A DNA stretch of 64,000 nt. Origin: Candidatus Opimibacter skivensis (GTDB lineage: Bacteria > Bacteroidota > Bacteroidia > Chitinophagales > Saprospiraceae). Positions 8,365 to 18,638 of this stretch are shown one piece after another. Position numbers and translations under genes: made by a program. The notes under the pieces were generated by a model. It was not told the DNA's origin, searched no databases, and saw only the letters and a program-made list of their open reading frames with translations. The stretch lies in the NCBI GenBank assembly GCA_016721905.1, contig JADKHH010000001.1, positions 1-64,000 of the forward strand, given 5' to 3'. Every line of letters begins with the position of its first letter. Position 1 is the stretch's first letter.

Positions 8365-11300
8365 ATGAAATTTGACTTTCCCGCATTGACCAGCGTTTTC
8401 ATTGCTTTGTTATTAGTTGTTTTACCGGGGATCAGTCTGGCACAAGTATCCATCCATCCGGCCGGCGACCCACCACATGCCAGTGCCATACTCGATCTCA
8501 CCAGTACTTCGAAAGGGATACTTATACCGCGTATGTCAACAGGTGACCGGGACATAATCGCATCACCGGCTACTGGCTTGCTCATATTTAATACGACCTC
8601 AAATAAATTCAATATGTACCAGGGCTCAGCCTGGATAGATATCGCAGCGGGCAACCTCAAAGAATTACTCGATGCGGACGGTGATACAAAGGTGCAGGTG
8701 GAGCAAAGTGCGGATGAAGACAAGGTGCGATTTACGATCGCCAATAATGAGCGCATGCGATTGGAAAATAAATACCTCCACACTTCCTTTCCGGGAGGAA
8801 ATGTGGCTATCGGTGACAATGCAGGTTTAGCAGACGATGGTACCAACAACAACAACACTTTTATTGGTTTCGAAAGCGGTACAGCTAATACCACGGGTTC
8901 GGGCAATGTATTTGTAGGTCATCAGTCTGGAAAAACGATCACCACCTCATCCAACAACACCATGGTCGGCGCAGGTGCAGGTGATATCAATACATCTGGG
9001 TCAGGAAATACATTTGTGGGTCGAAATGCGGGAGGGGCCAATACTACCGCGGGCAGCAATACATTCATCGGTAGCAGTGCTGGTGTAGCCAATTCAACCG
9101 GAAATCAAAATACATTTCTAGGTGCCAATGCCGGATTACTTAATATCTCCGGTACCAATAATACATTGCTTGGTTTCTCTGCAGGATCAAATACGGTGTC
9201 CTCTAACAATACCATGGTCGGTCGACGGGCAGGCAATAATAACACCTCTGGCGCGTCAAATACATTTCTAGGAATAGATGCCGGATTCAGCAATTCTACC
9301 GGCGCAAACAATACATTTATTGGTTCCTTCACTGGTTCGGCCAATACAACTGCATCAGAAAATACGTTCATCGGAGCAGATGCCGGGACTGCCAATACTA
9401 CAGGTAGCGGAAACAATCTAATTGGGGCCAGCATCGCACCGAGTCTGACCACAGGTAATCATAATCAGATGATAGGTATCAATGCCGGCAGATCGCTAAG
9501 CACAGGATCAGACAATATTTTGTTCGGCAACTCAGCCGGATTCTCGCAGGATACGGCATCAAGAAACATCAATATTGGCACTTCTGCCGGCGAATTAAAT
9601 GTGGAAGCTGGAAATGTATTTATCGGATATCAGGCCGGCAAGAAAAATACGACAGGCAAATCAAATACATTCATAGGCTTGCAAGCAGGTGATGCCAACA
9701 CTTCTTCAAGTCACAATACCTTCCTGGGAAAAGAGACTGGGGGATTAAATTCAACAGGTAATTCCAATACGTTCCTGGGATCAGAGGCTGGCAAATCAAA
9801 TACAACAGCGAATGAAAATACATTTATAGGACGCGGTGCCGGTTTGAATTCATCCGCGCATTACAACACGTTTGTTGGTGCCAATAGCGGTCAGTCCAAT
9901 ACCTCGGGTACGATGAATGTTTTCATCGGATCTGGAGCAGCCGTCAATAATTTTTCAGGTCATAGAAACCAGGTCATCGGGGTTTCAGCAGGAGAGAATA
10001 TGTTTTCCGGATCGGACAATATCATTTTAGGAAACTTAGCGGGCTTTGCAACAGACACTTCTTCGCAGAATATTGCGATCGGTACGCAAGCGGGAGAGGA
10101 AAACAGGGTGTCCGGAAATATTTTCATTGGACACTTTGCAGGAAACCAGAACACGACAGGCACATCAAACACATTTCTAGGACATCGTTCTGGCGATATC
10201 AATCTGACGGGCAACGACAATACATTCTTTGGAAAAAATGCAGGTGGCACCAATACAATAGGTTCATCCAATACACTGATTGGATCAGGGGCGGGAGATA
10301 TCAGCACTGCTAGTGACAATACTTTTATCGGCTTCAATGCAGGTGGCGCCAACACATCGGGAGGTGCAAATGTCTTTTTGGGTAAAAATGCGGGGTTGAA
10401 TAACACTACAGCAACACAGAATACTTTCCTGGGCACTTCAACAGGTCAGGCCAATTCAACCGGATCCAGTAATACGTTTGTTGGGCATAGTACCGGCCTG
10501 GCCAATACGAATGGATTTGAAAACACTTTTATGGGATTTGCTGCCGGTAGTGCAAATGCCACCGGCAACGGAAATGTATTTATAGGGGTGAACAGTGGCG
10601 GGAATAATTCTACAGCTCACAATAACACATTTATTGGATCTTATAGCGGTGTCCTCAATACAACAGGTACAGACAACGTGTTTGTTGGTGAGCATGCGGG
10701 ATTTTCTAATGATTCAGGAAATAAAAATACCTTTCTAGGTCGCGACTCAGGCACAAATAATGAAGCTGGGGATTTCAATACATTCATTGGATATAGGGCA
10801 GGGGAAGACAATGTCACCGGATCAGCAAATACCTTTCTAGGCGAAGGCGCAGGTGCTTCTAATGGATCATCTTTGAATACTTTTATTGGTTTTCGCGCCG
10901 GACTCCTAAATAATGGAGGTGCTTTCAATACCTTTTTAGGGGGTGAATCAGGTGAAAATAATGTGGACGGATTTGGAAATATATTTATGGGTTATCTTGC
11001 TGGAAATGAGAATATTTCTGGAGATGGAAATGTAATGCTTGGAACCCAGGCCGGGCAGTCTAATTTGGTTTCCTTTAATACATTTATTGGATATGGTGCT
11101 GGCAGCCGAAATGAAACAGGGAATGTGAATACATTCATAGGCTCCAATGCAGGGGATGTCAATGTTGTAGCTGGTGGAAATACGTTTGTAGGGAGCGATG
11201 CGGGAGGCTCAAATGTTCACGGAACTGGAAATGTATTTGTGGGCCGAAATGCGGGCGTTCTGAATACCCATGATGATAACACTTTTATAGGAAGCGAGGC

Positions 11301-12029
11301 TGGCAATGGTAATACCTCTGGTCAGGGAAATACATATATCGGAAAGAATGCCGCAGTAGTAAGTAGTACTGGATCTTTTAATTCTGCTATCGGTTGGCTT
11401 ACTCATGTAAACAATGGACTTAACAACAGTATGGTGCTAGGTAGTAGTGCAAACGTTACAGCCTCAAATAAAGTACGGGTAGGAAATACTTCTGTTACTG
11501 TAATCGAAGGTCAGGTTGACTGGACATTTCCATCTGATGCGAGATTTAAATATAATGTGGAAGATGAAGGCATTCCCGGTCTTGCGTTTATCAGTCGACT
11601 TCGTCCCGTCACGTATCAGTTTGACCGCAAAAAATTTGAGACCCACCTGATCCAAAATATGCCCGATAGTTTGCAACAGGAGCGGCTCAGCATGATGGAT
11701 GCAATCCGAGCTCCAGAACCCGTCCAAACAGGTTTTCTTGCCCAGGAAGTTGAACAGATATGCCAGGACCTTGACTACACCTTCAGTGGATTGCATGTGC
11801 CGGAAAATGATACCGACAATTATGGGATAGCATATGGATCTTTTGTGCCGCTGTTGGTGAAAGCGATTCAGGAGCAGCACAGCAGATTGAAGAATTAAAT
11901 GCACAGCTGGTAACCCTTTCTCAGGAGAATGAAACGTTGAAATTATCCGTTTTGGAAATTGACCACTTAAAGACAGAGTTTGAATCCATCATGAAGATGG
12001 TGAACAGTCTGACAGAAAAATCGGAATGA
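8365..12029 (+). CDS. Giant repeat adhesin with C-terminal S74 chaperone domain (frameshifted end)
   Basis: ATG 8365 opens a signal peptide ending 'LLVVLPGISLAQ'. A short module common in Bacteroidota surface proteins follows ('ILDLTSTSKGILIPRMS'). From about residue 160 to 1040 there are roughly fifty 17-residue repeats of the type NTFIGxxAGxxNTTGSx, which should form a left-handed beta-roll or trimeric head like YadA. The end carries the endosialidase-chaperone (peptidase S74) signature 'SDARFKYNVED...FISRLRPVTYQFD', which normally trimerises and self-cleaves. One base is missing near 11880; in the shifted frame a coiled coil (QQIEELNAQLVTLSQENETL) continues to the TGA at 12027-12029, as usual for this family. 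Likely a surface fibre. Confidence 0.85.
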
Positions 12030-12138
12030 GATTTCGCTTATAAAAGATGGCACTTAACTCCCTTCTGTTGATTTGCAAATGAATTTTTCACTCTTGTGTT
12101 GGTTTTCCTGATTTTTAATATCCCGCGTTTCCTCAAAT

Positions 12139-12459
12139 TCAATAGGAATAGAAAATCGTTGTCCCAATCAATGACGAGATGAAACTCAGCAACAATGTCA
12201 AAAGTGAAATTTTGATCAATCTCTGTTTTCTATCGGATAATTTGTTACGATCCAAAAGGAAATTTCCAAGTGTTACAATTGAGCAACCCAATAGGCCAAT
12301 TACAACACCTCCTGCTGTTCTTTTCATGAAATGTTCAGGCAAGTCTGGAAGCAGTCCTTGATAAGTCTCCTGGCTTCCGATAAAACAGCATGCTGTGATT
12401 AAAAATATTCCTATGACTAGAGAGCCAATAGATATAATGTTAAAAATCTTTATCAGCAT
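12139..12459 (-). CDS. Small membrane protein, unknown function
   Basis: 106 residues with three predicted transmembrane helices: about 5-25 ('IISIGSLVIGIFLITACCF'), 49-68 ('GGVVIGLLGCSIVTLGNFLL') and 82-104. A positively charged loop 'DRNKLSDRKQRLIK' lies between the second and third. No family is recognised. It is A/T-richer than its neighbours and lies with two other small leftward genes of unknown role. Confidence 0.5.
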   Translation of the reverse strand: MLIKIFNIISIGSLVIGIFLITACCFIGSQETYQGLLPDLPEHFMKRTAGGVVIGLLGCSIVTLGNFLLDRNKLSDRKQRLIKISLLTLLLSFISSLIGTTIFYSY

Positions 12460-12613
12460 CTTAATTGTGAATTGAAATTAACGTCTAGGCTACACGCCGG
12501 CAGAGTGAGTACCGTAAATCTTTGCCTGAGGTGTTTGCTTTAAATATAAGTACATCATTGTCAATCAGATTAGCCCTGCTGGTGGGGTAGCTATTGTTAG
12601 ACGTAGCATCAGA

Positions 12614-13210
12614 TCATTTTAGGTGTCCTACAATTGCTTCTAAAAGTCTATCCAAATCTTGTCTGAAATCTACTTGAGTTCCATTAGGGAGCGTCTCCCT
12701 TTTTCTAATTTGTTCATGAAGAAAACTATCAGCGATATTATTCAAGGAAGTGTTGAGGTGATTGAGACTTGCCTTCATACTTTTACTTCCAACATTGCTT
12801 GCTACTTGGTCAAAATTGTTACATCCGAATATTGGAGGAATATGATTTAAAATTGTTCGGCCAATTGCGCCAACAGAAAAGTAATTTTGACGATTAAAGT
12901 TGTCATTGATTTCTTCGCATAGACGTATTAGCCTTGATAAGTCGAATTCCTTTGATTGAACTTTGGTTAATTCCTTTAACCGGGATTCACTAATAAACTC
13001 TATTTTGTTTTTATTATCGGGCGCAGTTTCTCCAAACTCCACATCACCGAGTATATCTTGAGTAATATCCTTGCCTAGAAGTTGAAGGGCTTTGGCAGGA
13101 AAGTATGAACCCATAATAGGATCAATTATCCAGTTTCCTTGTGACTTTCCATATTGTCGAAGTTTGGCAAAATCAGTCTTAGTCTCATACGTAAATATCT
13201 TTATAACCAT
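12614..13210 (-). CDS. Hypothetical protein with a C-terminal helical domain seen in accessory genes
   Basis: 198 residues, soluble. The N-terminal about 70 residues are strand-rich ('KIFTYETKTDFAKLRQYGKS'). The C-terminal about 110 residues ('LIRLCEEINDNFNRQNYFSV', 'ILNHIPPIFGCNNFDQVAS', 'SLNNIADSFLHEQIRKRETL') match in style a helical domain I have seen at the C-terminus of uncharacterised bacterial proteins of mobile or accessory regions. No enzymatic motif is seen. It starts 28 bp after the preceding small gene, so they are probably co-transcribed. A defence or toxin-antitoxin role is only a guess from context. Confidence 0.6.
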   Translation of the reverse strand: MVIKIFTYETKTDFAKLRQYGKSQGNWIIDPIMGSYFPAKALQLLGKDITQDILGDVEFGETAPDNKNKIEFISESRLKELTKVQSKEFDLSRLIRLCEEINDNFNRQNYFSVGAIGRTILNHIPPIFGCNNFDQVASNVGSKSMKASLNHLNTSLNNIADSFLHEQIRKRETLPNGTQVDFRQDLDRLLEAIVGHLK

Positions 13211-13238
13211 TAGATTTTCTAACCAATATTTTGACCAT

Positions 13239-13630
13239 CTAATGTAAAATCACTTTTACCTTTTGAGTAGCAGCGACCACTTTATAAAGTTGATTTTCGG
13301 TTATATCAAGCAGATTAAAGGTTGACGAATCTGTTGAAATAAATAAATTAAAACGTCTTTCGTTTTCCTCCATTTTCTTAAGATATTTCTTAGTTTCGAA
13401 AGCATCTTTTGTAGCAATTGTTCTATGAAAGCCAAGAGCTCCCATAGAGGCTACACTCTGAGTTTTGTATTCACTAGCATCTTCGTTTTTAAAAATTTTC
13501 CTAACTAGGATATTCGTTCTGCGAGAGAAAGATTTATGGCTTCAGCTATTTGTATAGTATCAAAATTACTTTGGTTCTCTGCCATGTTAACATATTCAAG
13601 AATTTTATGAATGGCTTCGTTTTCTTCCAT
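13239..13630 (-). CDS. Hypothetical small protein (frameshifted)
   Basis: ATG at 13630 begins MEENEAIHKILEYVNMAENQ, followed by a possible helix-turn-helix (FDTIQIAEAINLSLAERN). One base is missing near 13515; the frame then continues as 'ILVRKIFKNEDASEYKT' and 'MGALGFHRTIATKDAFETKK' to the stop at 13239 (about 130 residues). A short N-terminal HTH in front of a compact domain suggests a regulator, but there is no recognised family. It is directly upstream of the 198-residue gene and likely in the same operon. Confidence 0.5.
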
Positions 13631-14231
13631 AATTAGTTGCGTCTAACGTAGTTATATACGCAACCAAATATATGGAAAGCCATTGATTCTCAGTGACTTT
13701 ATATTGCGTTTTTCAATATATTCATTGCGTATAGCCAAACCGTCGTGCTGAGCGGGAGTACGAGGATGTGCTCGTGGCAGTCGAAGCATTGCGCTTTTTA
13801 AATATTCGTATCCATGTAGTCCAGTTAACGCTGAATGTGATTATCCGGATTTCCCCAAGCCCTGAAAGGGCGCAAGAGTAGCAAAGGGGTTCAGCCCTTT
13901 CCTAGGGAGCTTAGAAGGTTAGAAGATTAGAAGGGTAGTTTGCGAATTGCAAAATCAACTCTGCGCAAATATTTTTTAAAATTCATCAGCGTAATCAGCG
14001 TTCAAATGATTCACGTGAGATGAAAGGAAATCTATGATCAAGCACAATCAACAGATGTTCTGCCCCTACAGGGCAGGGAGAAGATTTTCCTGGTTCCTTT
14101 GTTACCGACATGTAGCCCCGATGGGGCATTATTGATGTTCAACTATGTATAAAATTATTCCCGGCTCATATTGTGCCGACTGCTAACTGCCATTGGTCTC
14201 ATTGCAAAATCTGTTTGCTGACAGTCCCTCA
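13631..14231. repeat. Non-coding spacer with several short palindromes
   Basis: About 600 bp without a credible gene. It holds GCCCTGAAAGGGC-type and 'AAAGGGGTTCAGCCCTTT'-type inverted segments (13860-13902), an octamer array TTAGAAGG x3 (about 13912-13935) and two short hairpins around CCCCTACAGGGC and GCCCCGATGGGGC (14064-14130). It ends in text leading into the purB 3' array. Confidence 0.5.
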
Positions 14232-14361
14232 GCTCTATGCCCTATGCTCTCTGCGCTATGCTGAAACGCAGATAATTTAATACATTGTTATGCCGACTGG
14301 AGACTGTGGACTGCTAATTGCCAACTGCTAACTTCTCACTGCTAACTGCTAACTGCTCACT
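14232..14361. repeat. Heptamer arrays overlapping the 3' end of purB
   Basis: Two blocks of exact 7-base phase: five units at 14232-14266 (GCTCTAT-like) and ten at 14292-14361 (consensus NNNNACT on the plus strand, CAGTNNN in purB sense). The purB stop TAG (14349-14351) and its last three codons lie inside the second block, so the array supplies the protein's C-terminus. Confidence 0.8.
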
Positions 14362-15707
14362 CCAGTATAATTCCCCGGTGTCAACTTCCGCATCTCCTCT
14401 TTCACCTCCTCGCGTATATCCAGGCCATCAATAAACGCATGCAGATGCTCCCTGGTGATCTGCTCCTTGCCGCGTGTGAGGTCTTTCAGTAACTCGTATG
14501 GGTTTGGTACGCCTTCTCTGCGTAAGATCGTCTGGACTGCTTCGGCGAGGACAGACCAATTAGCCTCCAGGTCATGGGCAAGCTTGACTTCATTGGCTGC
14601 AATTTTTCGAATGCCCTTGCCGATAGAGTGGAGGGAGAGATAACTATGCGCCACGGGTACGCCAATGTTACGCAAGACAGTACTGTCAGTCAGGTCGCGC
14701 TGTAATCGGCTCACTGGAAGTTTGTCAGCGAGATGGCCGAAGATCGCATTTGCATAGCCCAGATTACCTTCCGCGTTTTCGAAATCAATTGGATTGACTT
14801 TGTGTGGCATGGCGGATGAACCCACTTCATTTGGATTTGCTTTCTGGGAGAGATAATTCATCGAGATATATGTCCAGATGTCGCGACAGAAATCGATCAG
14901 GATCGTATTGATCCGCATATTCGCATGGCATAAGGCTGCCAGTTGATCATAATGTTCGATCTGCGTAGTGTAGTGATACCTTTTGATCCCCAGATACGTA
15001 GATGTAAAGTTGTCGGCCCATTCCATCCAGTTGATATCAGGAAATGCAGCCACATGCGCATTGAAGTTGCCGGTAGCCCCTCCAAATTTTACTTTCAGGG
15101 TAACAGCTTCGAGTTGACCGATCTGCACATCCAGTCTTTCAACAAAGACCATCAGTTCCTTTCCAAGAATGGTAGGTGACGCTGGTTGTCCATGCGTATG
15201 CGCAAGCATAGGTAGATACTGTGTCTTGACAGCAAACTCCATGATGTCCTGCCTCACTGATTTCAGTGCAGGAATTAATTGTACCTCATAGGCCTCCCGG
15301 ATCATCAGCGGAAATGCACTGTTGTTGACATCCTGAGAAGTGAGTCCGAAGTGCACCCATTCTTTATAGCGCGCTAATCCAAGTCCATCCAGTTTGTCTT
15401 TGATGAAATACTCGATGGCTTTGACATCATGATTGATCTTCGCTTCTGATTTCTTGATGGCATTTGCATCATCATCTGAAAATCCAGTCACGATCTTTCG
15501 CAAGCCTTCCTTTTCTGAGACGGATAAAGCTCCACCTTGTATCACACCCGTTTCGATCAACGCGATGAGATACTCCACTTCGACATGGCACCTGTACCGC
15601 ATCAATGCCGCTTCAGAAAAGTATGGAGCCAGGACCGCTGTCTTTTCAGCATACCGGCCGTCGATGGGGGAGATGTTATGGAGCATGTTTGTTTTGTCTG
15701 TTGTCAT
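14349..15707 (-). CDS. purB: Adenylosuccinate lyase
   Basis: Cleaves SAICAR and adenylosuccinate, releasing fumarate, in purine synthesis. The protein begins 'MTTDKTNMLHNISPIDGRY' (M at 15707; 15686 also possible; the longer start at 15764 adds a non-conserved leader). Family signatures are visible: 'EVEYLIALIE', 'THGQPASPTILGKEL', the fumarate-lyase signature 'GSSAMPHKVNPIDFENAEG' and 'NWSVLAEAVQTILRREG'. This is the longer E. coli-type PurB. The final codons and the stop are inside a heptamer repeat (see 14232-14361). Confidence 0.95.
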   Translation of the reverse strand: MTTDKTNMLHNISPIDGRYAEKTAVLAPYFSEAALMRYRCHVEVEYLIALIETGVIQGGALSVSEKEGLRKIVTGFSDDDANAIKKSEAKINHDVKAIEYFIKDKLDGLGLARYKEWVHFGLTSQDVNNSAFPLMIREAYEVQLIPALKSVRQDIMEFAVKTQYLPMLAHTHGQPASPTILGKELMVFVERLDVQIGQLEAVTLKVKFGGATGNFNAHVAAFPDINWMEWADNFTSTYLGIKRYHYTTQIEHYDQLAALCHANMRINTILIDFCRDIWTYISMNYLSQKANPNEVGSSAMPHKVNPIDFENAEGNLGYANAIFGHLADKLPVSRLQRDLTDSTVLRNIGVPVAHSYLSLHSIGKGIRKIAANEVKLAHDLEANWSVLAEAVQTILRREGVPNPYELLKDLTRGKEQITREHLHAFIDGLDIREEVKEEMRKLTPGNYTGVSS

Positions 15708-15753
15708 TGTCTGGGCGTAAAAATACAGTTTTCGTTTGAAGGCACGGGTTTTG

Positions 15754-15924
15754 GCAAGGAGCATGGAGCAAGGAGACTGTCACGATACAGATATTGCCTT
15801 TTTCAACAGAGGGAATTTTGTAAATGTAGAGACGCGATTTATCGCGTCTCTACATTTACAAAATTCCCTTGCTCCTTGCTCCTTGCTCCTTGCTCCTTGC
15901 TCCTTGCTCCTTGCTCCTTGCTCA
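15754..15924. repeat. Inverted heptamer arrays bracketing a 60-bp palindrome
   Basis: GCAAGGA-type units (three, 15754-15775, upstream of purB) face seven perfect TTGCTCC units plus a variant (15869-15924), their reverse complement. Between them 15810-15838 and 15841-15869 form a perfect 29-bp hairpin with a 2-base loop. Its core (GTAGAGACGCGAT and inverse, 15826-15853) recurs at 40142-40169. The stop codon of the kinase gene (15922-15924) is the last unit of the right array. Confidence 0.85.
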
Positions 15925-17775
15925 TTCGTCCTTCGAAAACACCTCCGGATCAATCTGCGTAAACACCTCATCCTCCGCCGTCTCTTTGGTATAGGGTATC
16001 GTAATCGTAGTCGTAGTCCCGACACCCTTTTCGCTGTGTACTGATATTTCTCCTTTCAGGAAGTTGACACGGGCAGCAACATTTTCAGTGCCCATACCTT
16101 TGCGGACTTCGCCGGGTTCATAGCCGACACCATCGTCTTCGACCATGATCTCGATGTCTTCATCATTGCGGATGAGCTGGATCAGGATCTCCTTGGAGTG
16201 CGCATGCTTGAGGCAGTTGTAGAGCAATTCCTGTACAATCCGGAAGATGTTGAGTGTGACACCGATGGCAAGATCGTGGAGCGGACCATAGTGCAGGAAT
16301 TCGATGTGCGGGGTATCCTCTGATTCGATGCGATTGACCAGATCCTTGATGGCTGGTACTATACCCATCTTGAGCAAGGCACCCGGCTGCATATTGTTGG
16401 AGATGGTTCTCACTTCACTGCAAGCCGCATCAAGGAGATTGTAGGCTTTATTGTATTCCTTCTGATGCGTGATTTCTGGATTTTTCGCCTGGATAGCATC
16501 AAAGTGCAGCTTGACAGTCGATAGCAATCCACCCAGACTGTCATGCAGGTCACGTGCTATACGTTCACGCTCGACTTCCTGGCCTTGCAACATCGAACTG
16601 ATAGATTCAATTTTGCGGTTACTCTCCAGCTCATTGATCTTACGCATATTGATTTCTTCATTCTGGTCAGCAATGATCTGGTTTGAATTGAGGCGTTGCT
16701 GGTAACTGCGGATGATGATGTAGGATACGATCAGCATGATGACAGCACCTACTAACAGCGCATAACTCAGCACTTTCTGTATCCGTGATTTCAACACAGT
16801 GATATTTCTGTCTCGCGCCATCATCTGTAACTCCGTCTCCCGCTGGATGTCTTTGTCTTTGAGAAACATCTGCTGGATACTCGCAGATTTGCCGGCATTG
16901 TTGAGACTGTCATTGAAGTGGTTAAGGGTCTTCATGACATGTAGCGCAGCGGGATAGTTTTTCATTTTTTCATAACACTCCGCTTGCTGCCTGTATAGTT
17001 CTCTTTTAACAAAAGTATCCTTACCGGCCAAACGCAATCCATTTGAAAAATAATAAAGGGCAAGCTTGTATTTCTTAGCATGCATATTATACATCCCCAC
17101 GTGAAGATGTAAAGAAGGCAGGAAGGATAGATAGCGTATGCTGTCATATCTCGTCAGATCAATGCTCAGTGAATCCGGTAGGTCTTTAAACATAGGCTTC
17201 TGGCCAGTGAGCGCGGTGATCGTGAGCCTGTTGATCGTAGACAACAGCGTGTCCTGTATCAGCATATTCAAGCGGCTGGCACGTTCAAAATATTTTGAAG
17301 CCTCCTGCATCTGATTACGCGCGATGTAGATTTCTCCGATCTGCTGCAACATACGGGCAGAAAGCACCGTGTCAAGTGTGCGCTCTGCATAACCTTCGAC
17401 GCGTTCAAACATACTGATAGCTTCGAGGTAATATTCACTACCGCAATAGAGCCGACCCAGATCCGTGATGGTCTGGTACATTTTTAATGAATCACCAGCT
17501 TTGCCGAAGAGTTTTTGTGCTTCAATATAGTTTTTGATGGCCCTGTCAAGGTTTTCTATCTCTGCAAGGTCGCGTTCAGCAATGATGCGATATGCTTCTG
17601 CCGCCTCACTATGTTTGCCGGCTTGCTCGAGTTGGGTGATGAGGCGATACAATTCCGCATTGGATTTGGCTTCGCTGACTTGAGCAGTAGCTGTTTGCGG
17701 ATTCATTAACAAGCATCCTAACAGCAGTATGCTGGTCAGGTACGATTTGGTGTAAAGGCAAAAAGAGTCCTTCAT
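15922..17775 (-). CDS. TPR-type sensor histidine kinase, HisKA_3 family
   Basis: Starts at the ATG at 17775 (MKDSFCLYTKSYLTSILLLG...TATAQ, signal peptide). The periplasmic sensor is built of TPR-like helical repeats ('LEQAGKHSEAAEAYRIIAER', 'EYYLEAISMFERVEGYAE', 'KKYKLALYYFSNGLRLAG'), followed by one membrane helix ('VLSYALLVGAVIMLIVSYII'), a coiled coil, 'RIARDLHDSLGGLLSTVKLH' (phospho-acceptor His) and an HATPase ('VEDDGVGYEPGE', 'GMGTENVAARV'). It follows its likely regulator (17933) by 157 bp in the same direction. Paralogue of the 5864 kinase. Confidence 0.93.
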   Translation of the reverse strand: MKDSFCLYTKSYLTSILLLGCLLMNPQTATAQVSEAKSNAELYRLITQLEQAGKHSEAAEAYRIIAERDLAEIENLDRAIKNYIEAQKLFGKAGDSLKMYQTITDLGRLYCGSEYYLEAISMFERVEGYAERTLDTVLSARMLQQIGEIYIARNQMQEASKYFERASRLNMLIQDTLLSTINRLTITALTGQKPMFKDLPDSLSIDLTRYDSIRYLSFLPSLHLHVGMYNMHAKKYKLALYYFSNGLRLAGKDTFVKRELYRQQAECYEKMKNYPAALHVMKTLNHFNDSLNNAGKSASIQQMFLKDKDIQRETELQMMARDRNITVLKSRIQKVLSYALLVGAVIMLIVSYIIIRSYQQRLNSNQIIADQNEEINMRKINELESNRKIESISSMLQGQEVERERIARDLHDSLGGLLSTVKLHFDAIQAKNPEITHQKEYNKAYNLLDAACSEVRTISNNMQPGALLKMGIVPAIKDLVNRIESEDTPHIEFLHYGPLHDLAIGVTLNIFRIVQELLYNCLKHAHSKEILIQLIRNDEDIEIMVEDDGVGYEPGEVRKGMGTENVAARVNFLKGEISVHSEKGVGTTTTITIPYTKETAEDEVFTQIDPEVFSKDE

Positions 17776-17932
17776 ATCCGGGGTTTGAGGCGTGGATATC
17801 CTTGAGTGAATAAATGAAGGGGTCAGACAAAAAAACAATTCCAGCGTTCTCAGTGTGTATTTGAAATTGAATCGGGTGTTTGCTTCTGGATTAAACGTTG
17901 ATGGTCATTAGTCTTGTATGCGGTAATCAGTT

Positions 17933-18586
17933 CTATGATTTTGTGGTCAGTTGATTTTCAATCGCCACCCGTACCAGACCGGCGGTATTACGCACACCCA
18001 GCTTGGTCAGCAAGCTACGGCGATGAGATTCTACTGTTTTAAGGCTGATAAACAAGGTATCCGCGATCTCCTGTGTGGTATGTTCCTTAACAATCAGGTC
18101 AAGCACATCTTTTTCACGCCTTGATATCTTGGGTGCCAGCATAGAGGATTTCTTTCCACCGGATTTCTGGCTCACAAGGCTCTTCATGATGGTCTCAGTC
18201 ACTTCGTCACTGAAATAGGACTGACCATTGTACACCGTTTCGATCGCAGAGATCAACTCCTTTTTTCCGGTATTCTTGAGGATATAACCCTGTGCGCCGT
18301 GTTTCAGAATTTCAGTGACAAAACTTTCCTCATTGTGCATCGACAAGGCCAATACTTTCACCTCCGGATAATCTTTGCTGAGTTTCTGACATACTTCTAT
18401 ACCATTCATCCCCGGCAGGTTGATATCCAGGAGGATCACATCCGCAGGGGTGTGCGCTAGTTTTTCAAACACTTCCGGACCATTATAGCACTTGGAGACG
18501 ACCTGGATATTGTCGATTCCATCCAGGATGGACTCTATTCCTTCGACAAACATGTTGTGGTCGTCTGCAATCATTACGCGTATCAT
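17933..18586 (-). CDS. NarL/LuxR-type response regulator
   Basis: 217 residues: receiver with 'VMIADDHNMFVEG', phospho-acceptor Asp in 'DVILLDINLPGMNG' and Lys in 'HGAQGYILKNTGKKE'; then the LuxR HTH 'ISRREKDVLDLIV...TTQEIADTLFISLKTVESHR'. It begins 52 bp after the GH65 gene and precedes the sensor kinase, so the pair sits at the end of the sugar-phosphorolysis cluster and may regulate it (inference). Confidence 0.93.
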   Translation of the reverse strand: MIRVMIADDHNMFVEGIESILDGIDNIQVVSKCYNGPEVFEKLAHTPADVILLDINLPGMNGIEVCQKLSKDYPEVKVLALSMHNEESFVTEILKHGAQGYILKNTGKKELISAIETVYNGQSYFSDEVTETIMKSLVSQKSGGKKSSMLAPKISRREKDVLDLIVKEHTTQEIADTLFISLKTVESHRRSLLTKLGVRNTAGLVRVAIENQLTTKS

Positions 18587-18638
18587 AAATCGACTATCTA
18601 TTGAGCTAAAACTTTCTAAAAGTACAAACTAAACATCA

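Noticed and set aside
9105..10928. Several antisense frames under the adhesin
   Set aside because: They follow from the codon bias of the 17-residue repeat on the other strand and are rich in Pro/Val without plausible folds.
8700..11460. Repeats of the adhesin as a DNA tandem or CRISPR array
   Set aside because: The 51-bp units are conserved as protein but diverged as DNA, and they lie in one long open frame.
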